Below the pieces are notes generated by a model. That model made no database searches. It was not told where the DNA came from and saw only the letters and a list, made by a program, of their open reading frames with translations. DNA of 31,031 bases from CAZJDV01 sp964544865 (GTDB taxonomy: Bacteria; Chloroflexota; Dehalococcoidia; Lucifugimonadales; CAJWER01), in NCBI GenBank assembly GCA_964544865.1, contig CAZJDV010000023.1, forward strand, positions 1 to 31,031, written 5' to 3'. Made by a program: the position numbers and the translations under genes. Each line of letters begins with the position of its first letter. Position 1 is the first letter of the stretch. Positions 23,022 to 31,031 of this stretch are shown in pieces.

Positions 23022-23336
23022 AGAGGTTCTCCCGGGTCTCCTCAATGCTTTTCTTGATGTACGGGTTCTTGACCGCAGACGCTACAACGAGATCCCCCGC
23101 CGATCCAAGAGCACTTCCAGCGCATCCTTCAGGCCGAAAAACTGGCGCAACGCTCCCACGTCGCCCGGTGAGTCGAACTCCACCAGGAAATCCACATCAC
23201 TTCTAGCCGGATTGAAATCATCCCTGATAGCAGAGCCGAACACGTCGAGCCGAAGCACGTAAAACCGCCGGCACAGCGAAGCGAGCTCGGCGCGTCGTGT
23301 CTCGATCATTAGCTGCACATCCCGTGCCTTTCTCAC
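23011..23336 (-). pseudogene. MntA-like minimal nucleotidyltransferase (HepT antitoxin), frameshifted
   Basis: The upstream partner of HepT. It shows the nucleotidyltransferase signature: FGSAIRDDF, then SDVDFLVEF with the DxD metal pair. MntA-type antitoxins inactivate HepT by adding AMP to the tyrosine of its RX4HXY motif. The frame stops early with TAG at 23082-23084, but the next frame continues with VASAVKNPYIKKSIEETREN and ends at TGA 23011-23013, the normal family C-terminus. The break falls in a run of five Cs on the plus strand (23094-23098); one more base there would restore LLDRRGDLVVASAVKNPY. Start GTG at 23336 or ATG at 23309. The damage removes the last helices, and the active site itself is intact. 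Confidence 0.8.
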
Positions 23337-23474
23337 GCGAATGCCGTTGCCGCCAATTGCCTAGCTTCGGCTTCGCCCGGCAGCAGGGCCGGACCTGGCT
23401 CTAAAGAGTAGCCGAGGTCTGTCAGTCTAGTAATTAGACGGTAGCTTTGGTGAGCACAAGGCGAATCTTGCCTA

Positions 23475-23503
23475 ATTCTAGCCCGCCGGTGGTTTCGACG
23501 CAA
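23475..23503 (-). promoter_or_regulatory. Weak putative promoter for the remnant toxin-antitoxin pair
   Basis: On the minus strand, TTGCGT (23503-23498), a 17-bp spacer and TAGAAT (23480-23475) precede the module by about 140 bp. The remainder of 23337-23567 shows no convincing gene. Confidence 0.25.
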
Positions 23504-23544
23504 GGTGTCTCGCAATGGCGCTACGCGACCGTTCGACCATGACA

Positions 23545-23572
23545 AGAGGGCGTTTAGTTGAATGCCACTACG
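23545..23572. repeat. Imperfect direct repeat, right copy
   Basis: Partner of 22645-22672 (24/28 identical). It covers the stop codon of the permease gene (23568-23570). In both copies the same 3'-flanking sequence follows a TAG on the minus strand. Confidence 0.6.
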
Positions 23573-26500
23573 CCTCGCCTAGTCTCAGAACCCGGTGCAG
23601 CGAGATCCTGTGAATGAGCCAGATCAGGGCCAACGTTATCGCCGAAAAGACCAGGAGCATGATGCCGTAGGTGACCAGGAGCGTGGGCCAGTCCACCTCA
23701 GTTGTGAAGGGCGGCACGACCTTGTCGCCCCAGTCGTCGTGTCCCAGGAAGGGCATGATGATCGTGCCCAGCCTGCCCCCCATCCACGTGCCGAGCGCCA
23801 TCCCAATCACAACGACCAGCGTCTGCTCCAGCCACACCATCGTAATAAGCTGTGAGATCGAGACCCCTACCGTCCGAAGCAGCGCAAACTGAAGCATGCG
23901 GCTCCGGTAGGACACGTAGGCGTGGACGAGGAAACCGAGAATACTGAGAATGAGCACGGCCGAGAAGGCGATGAACAGCAAGGACCGCCAGCCCGCGTTG
24001 ATCAGGGGATCGACCCTGGACCGCTCTAGCCGCTCCTCTCTGTCGTAGACTTTGATCGTGCCACCCTGTGCGCCGGTCACGCCTTTCACATCACGTATGA
24101 GCCCGTCCCTGTCCGGACCGATCCCCGACACCGACATCCATACCTGGTTGGGCACCAGCTCGCCGCCGATAATGGACAGATTGGCGTAGCGGGTCAGGGA
24201 GTCCAGGTCGGATACCAAGAACCTCTGGCCCTGGACAGTCATGGTTGGGAACAGATCGACCACGCCGGCTATCCGGACGGGTATGCGATGGCCCGAGGCC
24301 ATGACGTTGAACTCCCGCCCCTCGGCGTGGCCCGTGTCGTCGACGAATGTGCGGCTGGCCAGGACGGGCAGGGCGGACCGCGCGGCGCCTCGGAAAATCC
24401 CGCGGGCCGTTCGCGGACCGCCCTCGGTCCAGGAGAAGATCACCGAGCCGGACTTGCCATCGATCAGTTCGCCGGCCGGGCGCAGCGCGTCGGCGACGGC
24501 GTTCGGAGTAGCCTGAAGCGGTGTCCAGCCGGAGGAGTCGTTGAAATCCTCGATGATTCGTGTCTCGCCCGACTCGGTGGTTATACTGATGTCGTCGATC
24601 TGGATTGAGCCGGCCTGGAGGCGGCCAAAGGCGTCGATCTCGTGCACACGCAGCGCCACCAGCGTGAGAGGCTGGCTGCGCTCCAGGGACTGGCGGAGGC
24701 CGAATCCCAGGTCGGCTTCGAGTACCAACCAGGCGTCGCTGAAGAGATTTCCGAGGATGTAGGTCGAGTACTCACCCCTCGCATTCCTGATCCGAGCGGA
24801 GACCCTGACGCCGGGATGAGGCTGGTCCGGTTTGACGCGCACGCCTATCGCCCGCGCGTCGTCGGGCAGCGTGATACCTGTAATCGGATCTGGGGCCGCG
24901 AGAGTGCTGAGCAGACTCTCCATGGGCGCCGTCGAAAAGTCCTCGCGAAAGAAGGCCACCAGGCTGAAACTCTCCGCCTCCACGCCGAGCATTTCGTAAT
25001 TCGTCCCAATGGCTCTGGTGGTATCCAGGCCTGAGGTGCGGAGAACGGGGCTCGCCCGTTCTACTCCTTTCAGTATCTCGTAAGCGGCCACGAGGGTCGC
25101 TCCGGCACTGGTTGCGGGTGTCCGGAACTCGGTGACGATGTCACCGGGCCCGACTCCCTCGACCCTAATGTCACTTCCCGCCGAGTACAGCACGCGCTCC
25201 TGGAAGCTGCGCTGAAGCGTCGCGCCGAAGCTGGAGGCGAAGATTCCCAGGCCCGCGGTCAGAATTAGGAGCAGCGAGAGCCTGGCGTAGTGGGTTGGAG
25301 TCCGGGCGATTTGCCACACTCCCATCACGAGCCCTATCGGAAGCCAGCTCGAGAACAACCGGCTGCCGAAGTCCGTCGCCAGGGGAAAGACCCTGAGCAA
25401 CACCATCGCGGCGGCAAGAAGCGTCAGACCCGGGAGAGCCAGGAGCAGCTCGTTGACGACGTTCTCGCCGAGCAACCGCGTGGCGACGACTGAGCCCTGC
25501 TCGGTTAATTGTCTGAAGAGATAAATGCTGACGAGCAGCAGCAGGACATCGAGATAGTAGCGCTGGAACAGAGGCTTTGAGGAGGGTCGCGCGGCCTCCT
25601 GCCTGTGGCGGATCACCCCGATGCGCGATGCCTGGACCGCCGGGAACACCAGCGCTACGAGGCCGATGACGCCCCCGAACCCGCTCATCAGGTACGCATC
25701 TCGAGAGATACCGACGTCAAGCAGCGCTCCGCCGGTCAGATCGGTGAATGCGGGGGTCAGGCCCAGGATGCTGATGGCGCCCGCCGCCAGCAGCGGCCCG
25801 GCCACGATCGCAATCGCCGCGATGGTCGCACCCTCCAGTATGAACACGGTGAGGATCTGTGACGACGTCGCCCCCCTGCTTCGGAGCAAAACCACCTCGC
25901 TGCGCCGGTCCTCAACGATCAGCGACGATAGCGTGGCGACGTAGTAGACGATCACTACGCCGATCAGGACCAGTACCATGAACATCGGGAGCCTGGTGAA
26001 GAACAGCCTCCGGTCGTATCTGCCTATCGCCTCGACGAGCACCGTCGACTGGAGATAGCGGGGCAAGATCGCGCCGAGGGAGCTGCCCATCGAGCCGATG
26101 TGTGACGCGGCCAGGTTCGCGTTGTCGGCGTTCAGCCGCGCCACGTCCACGTCCAGTAGCCATATGTACGTGCTGTCCAGCTTGCGGAGAGACGGCCCCA
26201 GGACGTCCAGGAACGCGGTCTCCGATACATAGAAGAGAACGGTGCGAAAATCGGCCCCGGTGGCCCCCCGTAGCGCCTCCCGCTCAAGGTACCAGAGCTC
26301 GCTGTCGAAATTGTCTCTCCGAAAAATGCCGCTGACCACCACCGACACGAAGGGGATGTCGTCGGACCAGGTGGGTACCGCGATCAGGCGGTCGCCAACC
26401 TCGACGTCGAACATTCCGGCCGCCTCTTCGGGGATTATCGCCTCGAGCTCCGTGGGCTCGCCAGGTTCGCTGAGACGTACGTCCTGGGGCAGCCGGCCCC

Positions 26501-26981
26501 AGGGCAGAATGGTGATGTTTTCTTCGAGGCGGGGCATGAAGGCGAAAAACGCCCGGTCCTTGTTGTCGCCGCCCGCCTTGCTCTCGTTTCCGGGGGGCGC
26601 GAGATAGAATGTCGGCGTCTTGCCAGCGCGGAAGCTGTCCTTGAGCATCCACGCCACCCATTTCTGCATGACGCCGACCGTCGCCTCCGAGGTCTTGGTG
26701 TACTCGGGCCTGGTCGTCGGCCCTCTTGTACCCTGCACCAGGATATCCAGATCGGTCGAGGGGATTCTCGCCAGCGTACTCTTCAAGGCCGTCTCCTTCA
26801 GGGCATCGAAGTAGATGACCGTGCCGGCCATGATCGCGGAGGCCAGCAGCACGCCGAGCATCACGGACGATAGCAGCCGCCAGTTCGCCAGGCTCCGCTT
26901 GGCTACGAGCTGCCACGCCGAGGCCAGCCTAGTGGCAGTCCGAGTCCACTGTGTGATTATTGCCGCCATCGTTTCCGACAT
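23568..26981 (-). CDS. Large FtsX-family ABC transporter permease (paralogue 1)
   Basis: A 1137-aa membrane protein with the duplicated layout of large MacB/LolE-like permeases. A first membrane helix at about 38-60 is followed by an extracytoplasmic domain, then an FtsX core near 330-430 with the cytoplasmic loop EVVLLRSRGATSSQI. More helices follow to about 600, then a second long extracytoplasmic region (about 620-1000), and a final FtsX core at the C-terminus with FALLRTVGVSISQL. The second outer region contains IQIDDISITTES and IIEDFNDSSGW (near 790-820), which looks like a galactose-binding-type beta sandwich. The ATG has GGTGA upstream. It lies 65 nt after its paralogue on the same strand. 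No ATPase is in the window. Cargo unknown. Confidence 0.87.
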   Translation of the reverse strand: MSETMAAIITQWTRTATRLASAWQLVAKRSLANWRLLSSVMLGVLLASAIMAGTVIYFDALKETALKSTLARIPSTDLDILVQGTRGPTTRPEYTKTSEATVGVMQKWVAWMLKDSFRAGKTPTFYLAPPGNESKAGGDNKDRAFFAFMPRLEENITILPWGRLPQDVRLSEPGEPTELEAIIPEEAAGMFDVEVGDRLIAVPTWSDDIPFVSVVVSGIFRRDNFDSELWYLEREALRGATGADFRTVLFYVSETAFLDVLGPSLRKLDSTYIWLLDVDVARLNADNANLAASHIGSMGSSLGAILPRYLQSTVLVEAIGRYDRRLFFTRLPMFMVLVLIGVVIVYYVATLSSLIVEDRRSEVVLLRSRGATSSQILTVFILEGATIAAIAIVAGPLLAAGAISILGLTPAFTDLTGGALLDVGISRDAYLMSGFGGVIGLVALVFPAVQASRIGVIRHRQEAARPSSKPLFQRYYLDVLLLLVSIYLFRQLTEQGSVVATRLLGENVVNELLLALPGLTLLAAAMVLLRVFPLATDFGSRLFSSWLPIGLVMGVWQIARTPTHYARLSLLLILTAGLGIFASSFGATLQRSFQERVLYSAGSDIRVEGVGPGDIVTEFRTPATSAGATLVAAYEILKGVERASPVLRTSGLDTTRAIGTNYEMLGVEAESFSLVAFFREDFSTAPMESLLSTLAAPDPITGITLPDDARAIGVRVKPDQPHPGVRVSARIRNARGEYSTYILGNLFSDAWLVLEADLGFGLRQSLERSQPLTLVALRVHEIDAFGRLQAGSIQIDDISITTESGETRIIEDFNDSSGWTPLQATPNAVADALRPAGELIDGKSGSVIFSWTEGGPRTARGIFRGAARSALPVLASRTFVDDTGHAEGREFNVMASGHRIPVRIAGVVDLFPTMTVQGQRFLVSDLDSLTRYANLSIIGGELVPNQVWMSVSGIGPDRDGLIRDVKGVTGAQGGTIKVYDREERLERSRVDPLINAGWRSLLFIAFSAVLILSILGFLVHAYVSYRSRMLQFALLRTVGVSISQLITMVWLEQTLVVVIGMALGTWMGGRLGTIIMPFLGHDDWGDKVVPPFTTEVDWPTLLVTYGIMLLVFSAITLALIWLIHRISLHRVLRLGEA

Positions 26982-27046
26982 GTCATTTCACCGTTGGCTT
27001 CGTCGTGGCAGGGTGCGATTCAGGGCGACTCCGAAATGGCACGGCG

Positions 27047-30000
27047 CTAGTTCGCCTCCACTCTGGTGACGTGGGTGAGGTCGACCCGGGACAAGGTGCG
27101 GACCAGCACGAATAGCAAACCGATCAGGACCGCTCCGAGCGCGGCATACGTGGGACCCATGAGACCCCAACTGGTCAGCAGGATGTATGGAGGAACGACC
27201 CGCTCGCCGGACTCCGTGATGACCAGCGGGTCCACGATCAGCTTGCTCGCCTGAAAACCGGCCCAGGTCCCCAGACCCAGGCCCACGCTTATTATGGCCA
27301 GGTGCTCGAAGCCCGCCAGACCGAGTAGCTGAACCCGGGACAGGCCAAACGTCTTCAGTATGCCCATCTCGCTCTCGCTGTACGCGGCGAAAAGCAGGAG
27401 ATACGCGATATATCCGAACGCCACGACCAGGACGACGATGACCGGCGCCATCAGCACGATCGGCCTCCACCCGGCGGTCACCAGGGGATCGAGCCTGATG
27501 GTCTCTAGCATCTCAACTCCGTCGACCACGACGCCGTTCTTTCCAACCAGCTCGTCCACGGCTGTACGCAAGGACTGATGGTCGGACGATGAGCCGGCGA
27601 CGAAGAGCTCGTTGGGCTCGGAATCGACGGCCGAGCTCAGGACGTTCAGGTGCCTCAAAAGGCTCTCCCTGTCGACCAGTAAGAACCGCCCGCCCTTGGG
27701 GCTGAGCGTGGGGAAATAGTCGACAACGCCACGGATGACAACGGGAACGCGGCGACCGGTGATGGCGGCAATGTAGGAATCGTCGATCTTTCCGGCGAGC
27801 GCCGAGAGTAGCTCAGAGCTCACTACCACGGACGCGGGGCCCCGGGTCGGGCTCCGGTATATTCCCCTGTAGCCCTGATTGGTCTCGCTGCCGAACACGA
27901 ACGTGCCGACCCGGTCGCCATTGAATACGTCCTCGTCGGTGACGGCGAACAGGTCCGACGAGAGCTCTTCCGTGATTATCGGCGACCAGCGCGTGTCCCT
28001 CTCGAAGTCCTCCAGGACAATGGTCTCATCGGTCGTGGTGCTAGTGGTGACATGGATGTCGTCGACGAGGAATGCGCCGGGGGACTCGAGGCCGTAGAAA
28101 AACGCCGGCTCCGTGACATGCATGGCGATCAGATAAAGTGGGGGTACCAAGTGAGACGGGACCTCGCCTCGCATGAGCTGCCACTCTCCGGACCGAGGCT
28201 CACCGAGCTTGATCCCTGTTAGATCCCCGGTCTGGTCGTCGATGAGGGCCCATAGCTGCATCTCGGGATGAAACACTAGAGGTTTGATCCAGGCGCCGAT
28301 CTCCACGGTCCCCGGGGGGAGTTGGACTCGCTCCAACCGGTCTCCTGAGTCCAATTGGGCCATGACTTCGGAGAGAGGGAGGCCAGAGAAGTCGTCGCGG
28401 TACCATGAGATCTCGGAAAATTCTTCGGGGTCGAGGCCGAGCACCTCGAACGGCGTCGGGCCTATCGTACCGTCGTCTCGATAGCCGAGAGACACGGACG
28501 CAACGCCAGAGGTGGAGCCGTAAGATTCGAGCAACCCCTTCAGACTGCCCGCCCGGTGGCTGGTGAAACCGGCGACTCTCACGTCGGTCGCCGCCTCGTA
28601 TCGGGCGCGGTCGATCTGGCTGGCTTCCAGCGTCCCGCCCACGGTCGTGGCCAATATGCCAAGGCCTGTCGCCAGCACCAGCAGCAGTATCAGCCAGGCG
28701 TATTGCAGGGGGTTGCGGGCCATGTGCAGCAGGGCCATCGATAGCCACGCCGGGACAATTTTCATAGTCCCTCTCAACACAATGAAGGCGATCTGCACCG
28801 GCACGATGGTGACGAGAGCGGCCATCGCGGGATATAGTGCTTCCTCTCTGCCCAGGGGTTCGAGGGTGATGACCCCGCCAATAAGGGCCGCCTGGGCCGC
28901 GAGCCCGACCGCGCGCATCGCCATGTGAGAGGCCCGATTCGTGGCCCAGTATACCGCGCCGAGCGCTAGCAGAAGTGCTACGGACCCGGTCGGTGCGCCG
29001 CCACCCTCGCCGGTGATCGCCACATATGCGATGCCGGGAGCCAGTACGAGGACGGTGGCCGCGGCCAGCAGGTGCGCCAGCGCGGGCGACTCGCCGCTGA
29101 TGAAGCGGACCAGAATGGGAAAGAATCGAAGGAACAGCAACGCCACGACGACCAAGAACAGCACCGGCGCGAAAAGAAGGGTCTCATTGATCTTCACGTC
29201 CGTGAAAAGTCCCCCGGTCACCAGGTTTCCCCTGGCGTTCAGCTCCCAGAAGGTCAATCCACCGAAGGTCAGCAGGGCGATGTCCAGGTAGTAGCGGTGG
29301 AAGAAGGGCAGGGTTGGTGGCCGCGAGGACCGCATCTTGTGGACCAGCAGCCCCATCCTCGCCCCCGCCGTTCCCGGTATGACGAGGATGGACAGGCACA
29401 ACACCCCCGCGGCCCCGGCGACCAGGAAGGGCAACACGCCCCAGCGGACGGCGAGGAACTCTCCCCCGGTCAGTTCCTGGAAGTAGGGGAGCTTGCCGCT
29501 TAGGGCGACGATGGCCATGGCCAGGAAGGGCGCCGCGACCACGGCCGCGCCGGTCATCGACACGCCCTCGAGGGCGTAGAGCCTTAGTACCTCGAATATG
29601 TTCGCGCCCCTCGTCCTAAGCAGCGCGGCGTCCCTCTCCCTGCTCCGCACCACGTATGAGACCATCATGGCCATGTAGAACAGGATGGTTGTCAGTGCGA
29701 CGACCATGAGCACGAGCATCGGCATGAGGGCCAGGAGGCTTCTGCGCTCCAGCTCGTCGATCAGGCCTCGAACGGATCGGGTCGTGATGGCGGAGCCTGG
29801 CATCGACTCGACAAGCGAGTCCTCGAAGCCCCGCAGGCGCCGGCCGGACTCGGAGACGGACCATTCTTTCAGGCGGTCTCTATCCAACAGAAGAAACCAG
29901 TTCGGCTTGACGAGCGCACCCGGGAATGCTTGGGCGATCGCTTCGATCATGGCGTCCTCGGTGACGAACAGGGGCACCGTGCGCACCTCGGGCGCTTCGG

Positions 30001-30796
30001 CGAAGTCGTCTTCGAGGAACTCCAACCCGACCGGTATGTTCGACTGCAGCAGCGCGGGTTCGAGGTAGAGGCCGGCGAACTGCCAGTAGTCCGATTCGAG
30101 GTCGGCGGGCTCGATGACGCCGGCGATGCGCACCGACATCCTTCTGCTGGACTCAAGGACCGGAGTCAGCGTGAGCACCATCCCTATCTCGAATTCGAAC
30201 TGGTCGAAGGTCTTTTTCCCGACCACCGCCTCGAGCTCAGGCCCCAAGGGTCCGCTCTCGACGACGCTATTGGCCATTGTTCCTTCCAGGACCCTTGTAT
30301 GTGGACCCAGGTTGGAGAGCGATTGCAGATAACCTCTCGTCACCTCGGGTCCCGGAATACCTTCGTCGGGAAGTGGCTGAACGGGATGGCCGACGAGCTG
30401 CCATCCGCCTCTGAGGTATCTCTCCTGACCGCGATAGATGGGCGCAATGTTGGTGTCGATCGCATCGAGCAGGCGGGCGTCTGCATCGGCCAGCGACCGC
30501 TTCGAGAGCAGTGTGCCGGGAGCCAGCACGTGGACGTTCATGAACCTGGAAGACGTCCTGTCCAACGAAATATTGAAGGCGAGCTGCTCCAGCGAGGCGA
30601 GGTAGACGGGCGCGCCCGCGCTCAGCGTCGTTGCGGCGATGATTGAGACGAATACGCTCAGAAGCAGCGTACGGTCTTGGGCCAGGCGCCTCAGCACCAG
30701 CCTTGGCTTTGTCAGATGGTCCAGTTGACGCGACGCGCCGGCACCTTCACTCTGATCCAGAGGTCGCTGGTCCTCTGGCACTTGGGGGATCGTCAA
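27047..30796 (-). CDS. Large FtsX-family ABC transporter permease (paralogue 2)
   Basis: A 1249-aa paralogue of the next gene with the same order of parts: N-terminal helix (about 43-65), outer domain, FtsX core with DAALLRTRGANIFEVLRLY (about 350-430), a helix-rich middle (about 450-720), a second outer domain and a C-terminal FtsX core with MGILKTFGLSRVQLL. Shared landmarks with the partner include RYYLDIALL, DPLVTAGWRP and the beta-sandwich-like FLVDDIHVTTS with VLEDFERDTRW near 915-935. The middle has extra helices, explaining the greater length. The frame opens at a TTG (30796) directly after a TAG, with no clear ribosome site. The first membrane helix needs this start or one close by. 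It is the first gene of the permease pair. Confidence 0.87.
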   Translation of the reverse strand: MTIPQVPEDQRPLDQSEGAGASRQLDHLTKPRLVLRRLAQDRTLLLSVFVSIIAATTLSAGAPVYLASLEQLAFNISLDRTSSRFMNVHVLAPGTLLSKRSLADADARLLDAIDTNIAPIYRGQERYLRGGWQLVGHPVQPLPDEGIPGPEVTRGYLQSLSNLGPHTRVLEGTMANSVVESGPLGPELEAVVGKKTFDQFEFEIGMVLTLTPVLESSRRMSVRIAGVIEPADLESDYWQFAGLYLEPALLQSNIPVGLEFLEDDFAEAPEVRTVPLFVTEDAMIEAIAQAFPGALVKPNWFLLLDRDRLKEWSVSESGRRLRGFEDSLVESMPGSAITTRSVRGLIDELERRSLLALMPMLVLMVVALTTILFYMAMMVSYVVRSRERDAALLRTRGANIFEVLRLYALEGVSMTGAAVVAAPFLAMAIVALSGKLPYFQELTGGEFLAVRWGVLPFLVAGAAGVLCLSILVIPGTAGARMGLLVHKMRSSRPPTLPFFHRYYLDIALLTFGGLTFWELNARGNLVTGGLFTDVKINETLLFAPVLFLVVVALLFLRFFPILVRFISGESPALAHLLAAATVLVLAPGIAYVAITGEGGGAPTGSVALLLALGAVYWATNRASHMAMRAVGLAAQAALIGGVITLEPLGREEALYPAMAALVTIVPVQIAFIVLRGTMKIVPAWLSMALLHMARNPLQYAWLILLLVLATGLGILATTVGGTLEASQIDRARYEAATDVRVAGFTSHRAGSLKGLLESYGSTSGVASVSLGYRDDGTIGPTPFEVLGLDPEEFSEISWYRDDFSGLPLSEVMAQLDSGDRLERVQLPPGTVEIGAWIKPLVFHPEMQLWALIDDQTGDLTGIKLGEPRSGEWQLMRGEVPSHLVPPLYLIAMHVTEPAFFYGLESPGAFLVDDIHVTTSTTTDETIVLEDFERDTRWSPIITEELSSDLFAVTDEDVFNGDRVGTFVFGSETNQGYRGIYRSPTRGPASVVVSSELLSALAGKIDDSYIAAITGRRVPVVIRGVVDYFPTLSPKGGRFLLVDRESLLRHLNVLSSAVDSEPNELFVAGSSSDHQSLRTAVDELVGKNGVVVDGVEMLETIRLDPLVTAGWRPIVLMAPVIVVLVVAFGYIAYLLLFAAYSESEMGILKTFGLSRVQLLGLAGFEHLAIISVGLGLGTWAGFQASKLIVDPLVITESGERVVPPYILLTSWGLMGPTYAALGAVLIGLLFVLVRTLSRVDLTHVTRVEAN

Positions 30797-30841
30797 CTAT
30801 GCACTCACATTCCCGCTCTGTAGTAGTACAAGGACACAGGC

Positions 30842-30871
30842 ATTATACGTAATATTGAAGGATGTTGTCGG
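30842..30871 (-). promoter_or_regulatory. Sigma70-type promoter for the permease pair
   Basis: On the minus strand, CCGACA (30871-30866), an 18-bp spacer and a perfect TATAAT (30847-30842) lie about 45 bp before the TTG start at 30796. The remaining 30872-31031 holds no gene I can support. Confidence 0.55.
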
Positions 30872-31031
30872 GTGGCTTGAAACCATGCCGGTGCGGGAGC
30901 GGGCGCATTTCTGACGTGTTGTCAATCAGCAAGAGTGGGACAGTTATGGAACCGAGAAGATCTGTTGTGATGAAGGGTAGAAAGCGATCTCTCTGACGGC
31001 TCTGTTCTAGCGTCTGCGCCTATCGATCGTC

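Noticed and set aside
23333..23545. 70-codon frame upstream of the MntA-like remnant
   Set aside because: No motif, Arg-rich composition, no good ribosome site, and it lies between the repeat and the antitoxin.

Overview
The window is a GC-rich, densely packed bacterial segment made mostly of metabolic genes. It contains no rRNA, tRNA, CRISPR array, transposase or phage gene that I could recognise. The gene mix is: four Gfo/Idh/MocA oxidoreductase domains, three aldo/keto reductase domains, an enolase-superfamily enzyme, a molybdenum hydroxylase, NHL-repeat proteins and very large FtsX-type permeases. This mix resembles free-living Chloroflexota of the Dehalococcoidia/SAR202 kind. That placement is an inference from gene content only and is weak.

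Layout. (1) 1-1880, minus: the N-terminal part of a xanthine dehydrogenase/aldehyde oxidase-type molybdopterin subunit, cut by the left edge. It is divergent from an RraA-like gene (2083-2793, plus) that has a good sigma70-type promoter. (2) 12363 down to 2822, minus: a tightly spaced run reading Gfo/Idh/MocA-aldo/keto reductase fusion, methyltransferase, twelve-repeat NHL protein, MazG-like protein, second twelve-repeat NHL protein, sulfotransferase, and a D-threonine-aldolase/D-serine-dehydratase-like PLP protein whose usual metal ligands are replaced. (3) 12525-15406, plus: ThuA-like protein, Gfo/Idh/MocA oxidoreductase and aldo/keto reductase. The last two are an unfused counterpart of the fusion gene on the other strand. 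(4) 15413-16279, minus: an unrecognised protein. (5) 16574-16912, plus: a RhaM-type mutarotase. (6) 20308 down to 16981, minus: an enolase-superfamily dehydratase/racemase, an aldo/keto reductase and a probable TIM-barrel glycosidase-like protein. (7) 20445-22638, plus: two more Gfo/Idh/MocA oxidoreductases, the first perhaps starting at an upstream ACG. (8) 22668-23336, minus: a decayed MntA-HepT toxin-antitoxin pair, with one frameshift in the nucleotidyltransferase and two in-frame TAG codons in HepT. Imperfect direct repeats exactly 900 bp apart lie on either side. (9) 30796 down to 23568, minus: two large paralogous FtsX-family ABC permeases behind a strong promoter, with no ATPase in the window.

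How the genes may work together. Regions 2 to 7 look like peripheral oxidation of sugars or deoxysugars. The parts are mutarotation (RhaM), NAD(P)-dependent oxidation (aldo/keto reductases and Gfo/Idh/MocA proteins), sugar-acid dehydration (enolase superfamily), possibly pyruvate-aldolase chemistry (RraA-like) and a possible glycosidase. No sugar kinase, isomerase, transporter or transcription regulator is visible, so the substrate cannot be named. The most unusual items are the Gfo/Idh-AKR fusion beside its split counterpart, the twin double-propeller NHL proteins, the ligand-less PLP protein and the dead toxin-antitoxin module.
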